The position numbers were made by a program, and so were the translations under genes. A stretch of 64,000 nucleotides of DNA, from the NCBI RefSeq assembly GCF_005518135.1, contig NZ_SULI01000008.1, positions 62,001-126,000 on the forward strand, in the 5' to 3' direction. The notes under the pieces are model-generated. The model was given only the letters and a program-made list of their open reading frames with translations, did not search any database and had not been told where the DNA came from. Below, piece by piece: positions 36,664 through 44,490 of the stretch (position 1 is its first letter; the number at the start of each line of letters is the position of its first letter). The DNA comes from Shimia litoralis. GTDB lineage: Bacteria; Pseudomonadota; Alphaproteobacteria; Rhodobacterales; Rhodobacteraceae.

Positions 36664-37191
36664 TCAAGGTTTCCAGCGTTTCTTGGGTTGGTTGGCCAGC
36701 TCTGGAAAAATGGCAAAGAGCATGTCATCGGCCGCGTAGATGACGCGTTCCTTGCCCTTGATCGACCGGATTGTGACATGTGACTTATACGTGTTTTGAC
36801 CGCCGCTGCGTTGATATTTGACTTTAAGATCAAGACGCTTGATTTCGCCTTCGAAATATTCACCGCCCATGACGCGTTTGGTGCGTCCGACACCGAACAT
36901 AAATTTCATGTTCAGGGTGAATTTCCGTCCGTTTGGAACAGTACAGATCAGGCGGTCGGCGGCTTTGAATCCGGTCACCGTATAGGTCACGTTGCCGCCC
37001 GATCCTTTTTTGACGACCTTGCCGCGGTTGTTGACCTCGTGACAGGTGATCTCGTAGGGGAACCGCTGAAAGGCGACGGTGAAAACCCAGTCTTCGGGGG
37101 GATAGAGGTTTTTGCTTGAGGCGGCAGTTGAAACCGTTGCCATACCAATCATGGCAGTCGCCAAAATGACCTGTTTTATAATGTGTTTCAT
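36664..37191 (-). CDS. Secreted protein of unknown function
   Basis: 175 residues from ATG 37191 (CGGAG upstream). A signal peptide (MKHIIKQVILATAMIGMATV, STAAS cleavage region) is followed by a beta-rich basic domain: DWVFTVAFQRFPYEITCHEV, GNVTYTVTGFKAADRLICTV, GGEYFEGEIKRLDLKVKYQR. Two cysteines (CHE and ICTV) could form a periplasmic disulfide. I do not recognise the family. It is convergent with the DUF808 gene (9-bp gap) and lies downstream of tkt on the same strand, beyond the tkt terminator. Confidence 0.72.
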   Translation of the reverse strand: MKHIIKQVILATAMIGMATVSTAASSKNLYPPEDWVFTVAFQRFPYEITCHEVNNRGKVVKKGSGGNVTYTVTGFKAADRLICTVPNGRKFTLNMKFMFGVGRTKRVMGGEYFEGEIKRLDLKVKYQRSGGQNTYKSHVTIRSIKGKERVIYAADDMLFAIFPELANQPKKRWKP

Positions 37192-37207
37192 CAATATCTC
37201 CGGCAAG

Positions 37208-37233
37208 AAAAAGGGCGCCACGAGGACGCCCTT
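37208..37233 (-). terminator. Terminator after tkt
   Basis: Stem AAGGGCG (37211-37217) / CGCCCTT (37227-37233), followed on the minus strand by a TTTTTC run, 27 bp past the tkt stop. Confidence 0.75.
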
Positions 37234-37259
37234 GTTAGAAAGTTCTTACTATTCGGGGA

Positions 37260-39278
37260 TTACCCGAGCAAGGCTTGGGCCTTGTCTGCGACATGCTGTG
37301 CTGTGATGCCGAACTTGGCAAACAGCTCACCCGCTGGGGCTGATGCCCCAAACCGATCCATGCCGACAAAATCGGATTTTCCGGGCTTGGCACGTTCGCC
37401 CAGCAACCATTGATCCCAGCCTTGGCGCACGGCGGCTTCGATACCGACGCGTACGGCACCAGCCGGCAGAACCTTGCGGCGATACGCTTCGTCTTGTTCA
37501 GCGAACAGCTCCATGCAGGGCATGGATACCACGCGTGTGCCAATCCCTTGGGCTTGCAGCAGATCGCGCGCCGCCAATGCGGTTTCCACCTCGGATCCTG
37601 TCGCCATCAGGATCACCTGACGTTTGCCTTCGGCTTCGGCCAGCACATAAGCGCCTTTGGCCGTCAGGTTTGCCAGCTTGTGCTCTGTCCGAACGGTTGG
37701 CAGGTTCTGACGTGTCAGAGCCATCACAGATGGCGTGTCCTTGGACGTCAAAGCGATTTCCCAAGCTTCGGCTGTTTCCACAGTATCAGCAGGGCGGAAC
37801 ACATAGGTGTTTGGTGTCGCGCGGCAAATGGCCAGATGCTCGACCGGTTGGTGGGTTGGACCATCTTCGCCGACGCCGATGCTGTCATGGGTCATTACAA
37901 ACACGGTTGGGATTTTCATCAAGGCCGCAAGGCGCATGGATGGGCGCGCATAATCGGTAAAGCAAAAGAACGTGCCTGAGTAGGGGCGCACACCACCATG
38001 CAGGGCCATGCCGTTCATCGCAGCCGCCATACCGTGTTCGCGAATACCCCAATAGACATAGCGCCCTTTGCGGTTATCCGTATCAAACATGCCCAGATCA
38101 CCAGTTTTGGTGTTGTTCGATCCGGTCAAATCCGCCGATCCACCAACAGTTTCCGGCATGATCGGGTTGATGACCTCAAGCGCCATTTCTGACGATTTAC
38201 GAGTCGCCACCTTTGGTTGGTCTTCCGAGACCTGTTTTTTCAGGGCTTTGATCGTGGCGGACAGGCGTTTGGGGGCATCAAGCGCATAGGCGCGGTTGAA
38301 GCGGTCCTGTTTTTGTTGGGACAAGCCAGCAAAGCGTTCTTCCCATGCGGTGCGATCAGTCGCGCCGCGCGCGCCGATGGCTTCCCATTGGGCTTTGATG
38401 TCGGCGGGTACTTCGAACGGACCTGTGGTCCAGCCGTATTGCGCCTTGGCGGCTTTCATCTGATCCGCATCGGTCAGCGCGCCGTGACCTTTGGATGTAT
38501 CCTGTGCCGCGTGACCCAGCGCGATGTGGGTTTTGCAGGCGATCATCGAAGGTTTTTTGGTTTTCTTGGCGGCGGTGATGGCTGCGTCGATGGCCTCGGG
38601 GTCGTGGCCGTCAATTTCCTGCACGTGCCAGCCGGACGCCTTAAAGCGCTGCACTTGATTGGTGCGGTCCGACAAATCTACGGTGCCATCGATGGTGATG
38701 TTGTTGTTGTCCCAGAAGACGACCAGTTTGCCCAACTGGTGACGTCCCGCAAGGCCGATGGCTTCTTGGCTGATGCCTTCCATCAGACAGCCGTCGCCCG
38801 CAATGACATAGGTGTGGTGATCCACAACCTTTTTGCCGTATTGCGCGCGCTGCATTTCTTCGGCCATCGCAAAGCCAACCGCGTTGGCGATCCCTTGGCC
38901 CAAGGGACCTGTCGTGGTTTCAACAGCGTCCAACAAGAAGTTTTCAGGGTGGCCCGCGGTCAAAGCACCCATCTGGCGGAAGTTTTTAACCTGATCCAGC
39001 GTGACCTGAGCGTCGCCGACAAGGTGCAACAGCGAGTAGATCAACATAGAGCCGTGGCCGGCAGACAGGATAAACCGGTCGCGGTCAGGCCATTGCGGAT
39101 GGGCCGCATCAAATTTTAGATGCTTTTCATAAAGTACGGTCGCCACATCGGCCATGCCCATTGGCATGCCAGAGTGGCCAGAATTGGCAGCAGCTACCGC
39201 GTCCAAGGTGAGGGCACGGATGGCAGCAGCTTTCATCCAGTGGTCGGGGTTCTTTTCACGAAGTGCAGCGATATCCAC
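37260..39278 (-). CDS. tkt: Transketolase
   Basis: ThDP-dependent transfer of two-carbon units in the pentose phosphate pathway. The start is GTG 39278 ([20 protein letters not shown]) with AAAGGAAA upstream; the 39-codon frame extension to 39395 is not family-like. 672 residues, normal length. Motifs: [36 protein letters not shown], the ThDP motif [20 protein letters not shown] ending near VFWDNNNI, and C-terminal [36 protein letters not shown]. It is divergent from the coiled-coil/zapA pair. Confidence 0.97.
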   Translation of the reverse strand: MDIAALREKNPDHWMKAAAIRALTLDAVAAANSGHSGMPMGMADVATVLYEKHLKFDAAHPQWPDRDRFILSAGHGSMLIYSLLHLVGDAQVTLDQVKNFRQMGALTAGHPENFLLDAVETTTGPLGQGIANAVGFAMAEEMQRAQYGKKVVDHHTYVIAGDGCLMEGISQEAIGLAGRHQLGKLVVFWDNNNITIDGTVDLSDRTNQVQRFKASGWHVQEIDGHDPEAIDAAITAAKKTKKPSMIACKTHIALGHAAQDTSKGHGALTDADQMKAAKAQYGWTTGPFEVPADIKAQWEAIGARGATDRTAWEERFAGLSQQKQDRFNRAYALDAPKRLSATIKALKKQVSEDQPKVATRKSSEMALEVINPIMPETVGGSADLTGSNNTKTGDLGMFDTDNRKGRYVYWGIREHGMAAAMNGMALHGGVRPYSGTFFCFTDYARPSMRLAALMKIPTVFVMTHDSIGVGEDGPTHQPVEHLAICRATPNTYVFRPADTVETAEAWEIALTSKDTPSVMALTRQNLPTVRTEHKLANLTAKGAYVLAEAEGKRQVILMATGSEVETALAARDLLQAQGIGTRVVSMPCMELFAEQDEAYRRKVLPAGAVRVGIEAAVRQGWDQWLLGERAKPGKSDFVGMDRFGASAPAGELFAKFGITAQHVADKAQALLG

Positions 39279-39419
39279 GAGGTCGTTTCCTTTGACTTGG
39301 CGCTCTGGTTTTGTGCTCAATACCAGTCTTGAGGTGAAGATCAAGCGTCGCAGCCAAGTGCTTGATGTCAAAGGGGGCGCATTTTGTAATTCCATTGGGT
39401 AAAATCAACCAAACCTGCG

Positions 39420-39450
39420 GAATTGCCGATTCGCCTTGCGAATTGCCGAT
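39420..39450. repeat. Short direct repeats in the tkt / coiled-coil divergent region
   Basis: GAATTGCCGAT occurs at 39420-39430 and 39440-39450, a 20-bp period (about two helical turns), in the 226-bp gap between the tkt and coiled-coil gene starts. It could be a regulator site. The spacing is regular but there are only two copies. Confidence 0.45.
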
Positions 39451-39504
39451 GAAATGGGCAGGAGCAGGGAATACGTTACGACCCCGCACAGAAGGGATGA
39501 GGCC

Positions 39505-40263
39505 ATGAGTAATATCAGCGAGTTGGAAAGCCGGATTAGCGCGGCGATGGATCGGATCGGGCGCGGGCTTGAGGCGCTAGATGCGCCGACACAGGCCCCA
39601 CCGACGGACACGGTCGACAAGGTAGAGGTGGATGCCGAGCGCGAGGCCGCTCAGAAAACGCTTGAGGCTGAAAAGCTGCTGACGGCGCAACTGGAAGAGC
39701 AAATCAAAGCGTTACACACACGCCAAGATGCTCTTGAGGAAGATCTTGCGGCGGCCAAAGTGAGCGCCACACAGTCCGAAGAGGCGCTTGGCACAGCCAC
39801 TGCAGCCCTTGAGGCAGCCCAAAACGAGGTTAAGGCCGCACAGTCCGAAGCCGAAGAGGCCAAAGCAGATGCGGCAGCGGCCAAGATTGAGACCGGTGTG
39901 GCCATCGAAGCCGCACAGAAAGCCGCGCAAGAGGCAGAAGACGCCGCCAATCAAACCCCGGCAGAGCCGACAGGTGTGGATTTGGATGCAAATCGGGAAG
40001 AAATTCTTGAGATGGCGTTCCGCCTGCGTCGCTTGCGTCGAACTGGGCGCCAGATGCGCCAGACCATCGCCGTGCTTCGGCAATCTGTTGATGACAAGAG
40101 CGTCGACGCAGACGCAATCAACCGATCTTTGGAAGTTGAATTGCAGAATGTCACAGCCGAGCGTGAGGCGGATTTGGCCGAGATGAATTTGTTGATTGGC
40201 ACATTGCATCCGCTGCTGGAGCCACAACCCCAAGACGCCGATACATCCGAGGGAGAAGACTGA
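39505..40263 (+). CDS. Coiled-coil protein encoded upstream of zapA (ZauP-like candidate)
   Basis: 252 residues from ATG 39505 (AAGGGA upstream). Nearly all coiled coil: SELESRISAAMDRIGRGLEA at the start, then long Ala/Glu/Lys heptads (about 50-150, for example AKLEEDLAAAKVSATQ-like repeats) and a second helix ending ERE-ADLAEMNLLIGTLHPLLE. In Caulobacter, the coiled-coil protein ZauP is encoded immediately upstream of zapA and partners it at the Z-ring; the same position and architecture suggest that role here. The stop overlaps the zapA start (TGATG). Confidence 0.78.
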   Translation: MSNISELESRISAAMDRIGRGLEALDAPTQAPPTDTVDKVEVDAEREAAQKTLEAEKLLTAQLEEQIKALHTRQDALEEDLAAAKVSATQSEEALGTATAALEAAQNEVKAAQSEAEEAKADAAAAKIETGVAIEAAQKAAQEAEDAANQTPAEPTGVDLDANREEILEMAFRLRRLRRTGRQMRQTIAVLRQSVDDKSVDADAINRSLEVELQNVTAEREADLAEMNLLIGTLHPLLEPQPQDADTSEGED

Positions 40264-40649
40264 TGGCCGAAGTAGAAATCCATATCGGTGGCCGCGTTTT
40301 TGAAGTCGCCTGCCAAGAAGGTGAACAGCATTTCTTGCAGTCTGCTGCGAAAATGCTCGACGACGAAGCCCAAGTTCTGGCGGCTCAGATCGGTCGCATC
40401 CCCGAAGCACGGATGCTGTTGATGGCGGGGTTGATGTTGGCGGACAAAACGGCAGGTCTTGAAGATCGCCTGCGCGAGACCGAGGCACAGCTTGCGGCCA
40501 AACAGGCCGAGGTTGACGCGCTTCAGGCGGCAGGTCCGGAACAGGTGCAAGTGGCTGTGATCCCCCGCGAGGTCACCGATACGCTTGCGGAACTGGCCGC
40601 ACGTGCGGAATCTCTGGCCGCAGAGGTCGAAGAAAAAGCGGCGGGGTAA
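40263..40649 (+). CDS. zapA: Cell division protein ZapA
   Basis: FtsZ-associated protein that bundles and aligns Z-ring filaments. 128 residues. The N-terminal globular part reads AEVEIHIGGRVFEVACQEGE, QHFLQSAAKMLDDEAQVLAA, and the C-terminal half is a coiled coil (ETEAQLAAKQAEVDALQAAG). Length and layout are right for alphaproteobacterial ZapA. It starts within the stop of the coiled-coil gene upstream, so the pair is translationally coupled, and its stop codon abuts the stop of the convergent gene at 40650. Confidence 0.92.
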   Translation: MAEVEIHIGGRVFEVACQEGEQHFLQSAAKMLDDEAQVLAAQIGRIPEARMLLMAGLMLADKTAGLEDRLRETEAQLAAKQAEVDALQAAGPEQVQVAVIPREVTDTLAELAARAESLAAEVEEKAAG

Positions 40650-41159
40650 TTACCGCCGCAACAGCCGCGCCAACAGTCCTTTGGGTTTGCGCGGCGTTAC
40701 GATCAAGCGCCCGTTGACGTTGTCTTCGAACACGCCATCAAGCCCGCTGGTCAATCCGACCAAGATGCGATGGGTGGCAGGGTCTGCAGGGTCAAGAGCT
40801 GTGGGGCCGATTACGACCGTGCCGTCTTTTGAGGAAGTGCCTGCGTCATCGGGCGCGCCGATCTCAAGGCGTCTTGTGCATGTGCGCATTTTTGCACTGG
40901 CGCTGGATGGGCCTGAATTGCTTTCAATAAATGATGCAAATTCAATGGCTTCTGCGGCGACGTCATCGTGGTTTGCGATTTGAATCAGCATCGACACCGG
41001 GGCGGTCACATGCAGCTGGGGAATGCGTGTTTCGCCCAGAACCCATTCGGTATGTGCCACCGTACAGCCAAGCAACCCTGTGAGGCGTTTGTACAGAAAA
41101 TCAAGAGAAACGGTGCGAGAACCCGGCGCGTACCAGATTCTCGCGGCTTGCATGGTCAT
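40650..41159 (-). CDS. Conserved hypothetical protein
   Basis: 169 residues, soluble and without signal peptide. The N-terminal half reads ARIWYAPGSRTVSLDFLYKR, HVTAPVSMLIQIANHDD; the C-terminal half has TVVIGPTALDPADPATHRIL and ends in a basic PRKPKGLLARLLRR tail that may touch membrane or nucleic acid. I recognise no family. It lies 9 bp downstream of grxD on the same strand and its stop codon abuts that of zapA (TAA next to TTA). Start at ATG 41159 or 41153. Confidence 0.7.
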   Translation of the reverse strand: MTMQAARIWYAPGSRTVSLDFLYKRLTGLLGCTVAHTEWVLGETRIPQLHVTAPVSMLIQIANHDDVAAEAIEFASFIESNSGPSSASAKMRTCTRRLEIGAPDDAGTSSKDGTVVIGPTALDPADPATHRILVGLTSGLDGVFEDNVNGRLIVTPRKPKGLLARLLRR

Positions 41160-41168
41160 CGAAAGACC

Positions 41169-41531
41169 TTAAGCGTTTGCTTCGCGAATTTTATTCGCAG
41201 CGTCTTTGTCATACGCAACGCCGTTGTCTTCGAACATGGTGTCCAGTTCGCCCGACAAAGTCATTTCGGTGATGATGTCACATCCGCCGACAAATTCACC
41301 CTTGATGTACAGCTGTGGGATGGTGGGCCAGTCAGAATAATCTTTGATGCCTTGGCGGATCTCGTCGTCTGACAGGACATTCACATCGGCATAGTCGATG
41401 CCCATATAGTTCAGCACACCGGCCACCCGAGAAGAAAATCCGCATTGCGGCATTTCTTTGGTGCCCTTCATAAAGAGCACAACATCATTGGCTTTGACGG
41501 TTTCGTCGATGCGAGATTTGGCGTCGGTCAT
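41169..41531 (-). CDS. grxD: Monothiol glutaredoxin (Grx4/GrxD type)
   Basis: 120 residues with the CGFS active site ([13 protein letters not shown]30). CGFS glutaredoxins bind a [2Fe-2S] cluster with glutathione and deliver iron-sulfur clusters, often in complex with BolA. Further family text: [41 protein letters not shown] bolA gene lies 230 bp upstream on the same strand, with one small membrane-protein ORF between them, so all three probably share a transcript. Confidence 0.96.
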   Translation of the reverse strand: MTDAKSRIDETVKANDVVLFMKGTKEMPQCGFSSRVAGVLNYMGIDYADVNVLSDDEIRQGIKDYSDWPTIPQLYIKGEFVGGCDIITEMTLSGELDTMFEDNGVAYDKDAANKIREANA

Positions 41532-41570
41532 GGTAAAGTCCTTTGTCCGTGGTGTTGGCTATCGCCGATG

Positions 41571-41762
41571 TCAGAGACCCTGAACAGGTCTGTGGTCTGC
41601 GGTGCCGGTATGTGGGTTTTTCGCGGCGTATTTGCAATGTGTCTTGGGTATGCGCCGCCGAGAACGTGTAAGATGCGGTTGCCCCGTGAGATAAGACCCC
41701 ATTCCTGCGGCGGCAACCACCAACAGGATCAAGATGCCAATGCTCAACAGGGCTATGTTCAT
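41571..41762 (-). CDS. Small membrane protein between bolA and grxD
   Basis: 63 residues: one N-terminal hydrophobic helix (MNIALLSIGILILLVVAAAG) followed by a basic tail (SRRRIPKTHCKYAAKN). The ATG overlaps the bolA stop by 4 bp (ATGA), which argues for translation by coupling. There is no obvious ribosome-binding site of its own. No family recognised; the tail is compositionally odd, and only the helix part may be conserved. Confidence 0.5.
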   Translation of the reverse strand: MNIALLSIGILILLVVAAAGMGSYLTGQPHLTRSRRRIPKTHCKYAAKNPHTGTADHRPVQGL

Positions 41763-41995
41763 TCTGGAACTTTTGTGGTGAGGGCAAGCGCATGCAAGTC
41801 GCCGTTGGCCCCGTCCATCTTTCCTTTGAGCGCGGCATAAACCGCACGTTGTTGTTGTACGCGGTTCTTGCCGCGAAAGCTTTCGTCGATGACCATGGCA
41901 GACATATGTACACCGTCTTGACCTGCGACTTGAATCTCTGCGTCAGGAAAGGTCTCTCTCAGCAATTCTTCGATTTCGTGAGCTTGCATCGGCAT
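41759..41995 (-). CDS. bolA: BolA family protein
   Basis: 78 residues, the small IbaG/YrbA-like BolA form. Visible: MQAHEIEELLRETFPDAEIQ, then HMSAMVIDESFRGKNRVQQQ and VYAALKGKMDGANGDLHALA, with the conserved R-V-Q-Q-Q and late His (LHAL). BolA proteins form [2Fe-2S]-bridged complexes with CGFS glutaredoxins; grxD lies downstream on the same strand. The gene follows purL, the usual alphaproteobacterial order, beyond a terminator. Confidence 0.95.
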   Translation of the reverse strand: MPMQAHEIEELLRETFPDAEIQVAGQDGVHMSAMVIDESFRGKNRVQQQRAVYAALKGKMDGANGDLHALALTTKVPE

Positions 41996-42086
41996 AAACA
42001 GGGGAATCCTTGTTGGTGGTCTTTGATCTAAATCTAGTCATGCTTGGCCTGCGCTTCAAGCCGATGCGTGACCGACAAATAGAAAA

Positions 42087-42112
42087 CGGCGCGCCCCAAT
42101 TGGTCCGCGCCG
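42087..42112 (-). terminator. Terminator after purL
   Basis: Stem CGGCGCG (42087-42093) / CGCGCCG (42106-42112), extended by AAA/TTT across one mismatch. The minus strand continues TTTTCTATTT. It lies 22 bp past the purL stop. Confidence 0.75.
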
Positions 42113-42134
42113 CTTTGAACTCGGGGTGCCGTCG

Positions 42135-44306
42135 TTAAGCGATGGCGGCGGCAAAACTGCTCCGGAAGATGTCGGACAGCTCGGCCAGCGGGGCTTCGGA
42201 GCCGCCGATATAGACGGTGTCACCGGAAAACTTACCCACGGTTTCGATCGTGATTTTGGCTTGTCCGGCGGCGATCATCAGCGCCTCGGCTTGGTCAAAG
42301 TTGCATGCCACCAGATACCGTGCTTGATCTTCGCCAAACAGGGTTGGGGTGTCTGCTGCATCCAAGGTCACGCCAACGCCAGCCGCTTCGGCCATTTCAA
42401 AGGCAGCAAGCGCCAAACCGCCATCCGACAAGTCGGTGCACGCTTTGATAAAATCACGGTTGTCGCGGATGAAGTCGCCATGGCGTTTTTCCGCGGCCAG
42501 ATCAACCGCAGGTGCGTCGCCGTCTTCACGGTTGAACACTTCGGCCAACAACGCCGACTGCCCCAAATGGCCTAGGGTATCGCCAATCAACAAGGCCACA
42601 TGGCCATCGCGGGCTTCGCCAACGATGGGCTCTTCGCCTGCCGCGATCAAACCCACGGCTCCGATTGTCGGGGTGGGCAGGATACCTGTGCCGTCGGTTT
42701 CGTTATACAAGGACACGTTGCCGGACACGATGGGCATATCCAGCGCGGCCACGGCTTCGCCGATGCCTTTGATGGCAAACACAAATTGGCCCATGATCTC
42801 GGGTTTTTCAGGATTGCCAAAGTTCATATTGTCGGTGGTTGCCAAAGGTGTGGCGCCCACGGCGATCAGGTTACGATAGGCTTCTGCGACGGCTTGTTTG
42901 CCGCCCTCAAATGGGTTGGCTTTGACGTAGCGTGGTGTCACATCGGATGTAAATGCCAGCATTTTGTCGGTGCCGTGCACACGGATGATACCAGAGCCTT
43001 GGCCCGGCGTGCGTGCGCTATCGGCCATCACCATGGTGTCATATTGTTCATAGACCCATTGTTTAGCTGCATAGTTCGGGCTTGAAATCAGCGCCTTGAG
43101 CCCGTCGATTGGATCAATTGTCGGGACATCTTCATCCGTCAGCGGCTCGGCGGCAGGAGTTTCCACCCATGGGCGGTCATACTCGGGGGCCGACCCTGAC
43201 AAGGTTGCCAGAGGCAGGTCGGCTTTGACTTCACCATTGTGCAGGATCAAGAAGCGGTCTTCGGCAATGGTTTCACCGACGATGGCGAAATCGAGGTCCC
43301 ATTTTTCGAACACGGCGCGCGCTTCGGCTTCCAGTTCTGGTTTCAGAACCATCAGCATCCGCTCTTGCGACTCTGACAGCATCATTTCATAGGCGGTCAT
43401 GTTGTCTTCGCGTTGGGGCACATCTTCGAGGTTCAGCTTGACGCCAAGGCCGCCTTTGTCGCCCATTTCCACAGCAGAACAGGTCAGACCCGCAGCCCCC
43501 ATGTCTTGGATCGAAATCACCGCACCTGTTTGCATCAGCTCTAGCGTGGCTTCCATCAAACGTTTTTCGGTGAAGGGGTCGCCAACTTGGACGGTCGGGC
43601 GTTTTTCTTCAATTGTGTCATCGAATTCAGCCGACGCCATTGTCGCGCCGCCAACACCATCACGGCCGGTTTTGGCGCCAAGATACACAACCGGCATGCC
43701 GATGCCCGACGCTGCAGAATAGAAAATGCTGTCGGTTTGCGCGATACCTGCGGCAAAGGCGTTGACCAGACAGTTGCCGTTATAGGCCGGATGAAACCGC
43801 ACTTCGCCGCCCACAGTCGGAACGCCAAAACAGTTGCCATAGCCGCCGACACCTTCGACCACACCGTTGACCAACTGGCGGGTCTTTGGGTGAGAGGTTT
43901 CGCCAAACGACAGCGAGTTCATCGCAGCAATCGGGCGGGCGCCCATGGTGAACACATCGCGCAGAATGCCACCGACGCCGGTGGCGGCGCCTTGGTAAGG
44001 TTCGATATAAGACGGGTGGTTGTGGCTTTCCATCTTGAAGACCACACATTGACCATCGCCAATATCAACGATGCCTGCGTTTTCACCGGGGCCACAGATG
44101 ACCTGAGGGCCTTCGGTGGGCAGAGTGCGCAGCCATTTCTTGGATGATTTATAAGAGCAGTGTTCATTCCACATGGCCGAAAAGATGCCAAGTTCGGTGA
44201 ATGTCGGTTCGCGGCCGATAATCTCGAGAATGCGTTCATACTCGTCTGGGCTAAGCCCGTGCGATGCGATCAGTTCTTCGGTAATGGCCGGTTCCTGAAT
44301 GGTCAT
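42135..44306 (-). CDS. purL: Phosphoribosylformylglycinamidine synthase, large subunit
   Basis: ATP-dependent amidation of FGAR to FGAM in purine synthesis; the small PurL form that works with PurS and PurQ. 723 residues from ATG 44306 ([20 protein letters not shown]). Motifs: [80 protein letters not shown], and C-terminal [20 protein letters not shown]. purS and purQ are not in the window. The bolA-grxD group follows on the same strand. Confidence 0.98.
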   Translation of the reverse strand: MTIQEPAITEELIASHGLSPDEYERILEIIGREPTFTELGIFSAMWNEHCSYKSSKKWLRTLPTEGPQVICGPGENAGIVDIGDGQCVVFKMESHNHPSYIEPYQGAATGVGGILRDVFTMGARPIAAMNSLSFGETSHPKTRQLVNGVVEGVGGYGNCFGVPTVGGEVRFHPAYNGNCLVNAFAAGIAQTDSIFYSAASGIGMPVVYLGAKTGRDGVGGATMASAEFDDTIEEKRPTVQVGDPFTEKRLMEATLELMQTGAVISIQDMGAAGLTCSAVEMGDKGGLGVKLNLEDVPQREDNMTAYEMMLSESQERMLMVLKPELEAEARAVFEKWDLDFAIVGETIAEDRFLILHNGEVKADLPLATLSGSAPEYDRPWVETPAAEPLTDEDVPTIDPIDGLKALISSPNYAAKQWVYEQYDTMVMADSARTPGQGSGIIRVHGTDKMLAFTSDVTPRYVKANPFEGGKQAVAEAYRNLIAVGATPLATTDNMNFGNPEKPEIMGQFVFAIKGIGEAVAALDMPIVSGNVSLYNETDGTGILPTPTIGAVGLIAAGEEPIVGEARDGHVALLIGDTLGHLGQSALLAEVFNREDGDAPAVDLAAEKRHGDFIRDNRDFIKACTDLSDGGLALAAFEMAEAAGVGVTLDAADTPTLFGEDQARYLVACNFDQAEALMIAAGQAKITIETVGKFSGDTVYIGGSEAPLAELSDIFRSSFAAAIA

Positions 44307-44411
44307 AAGATTCCCCAAGGCTGCTGTTGGGCGTCTCTTAATCTAAACCGTCGTAAGGGGGAAGGGGGCGCTTGCGCACAGTACGATTCATCATTCAAGT
44401 GGTGCAAAAAG

Positions 44412-44437
44412 GAACGGCGAGGTGTTCACCCCGCCGT
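44412..44437 (-). terminator. Terminator after the MscS-type channel gene
   Basis: Twelve-bp stem AACGGCGAGGTG (44412-44423) / CACCCCGCCGTT (44426-44437) with one A-C mismatch. The minus strand runs into CTTTTTGCAC. It lies about 54 bp past the channel gene stop. Confidence 0.75.
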
Positions 44438-44490
44438 TGTGTGTCACGCGACCTTGCTAAAGCCGCAGTGTGTATACGAGACCTGACGTA

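Noticed and set aside
38217-39119. 300-codon plus-strand open frame
   Set aside because: Antisense of tkt with no start signal or family features; long shadow frames are expected opposite strong codon bias.
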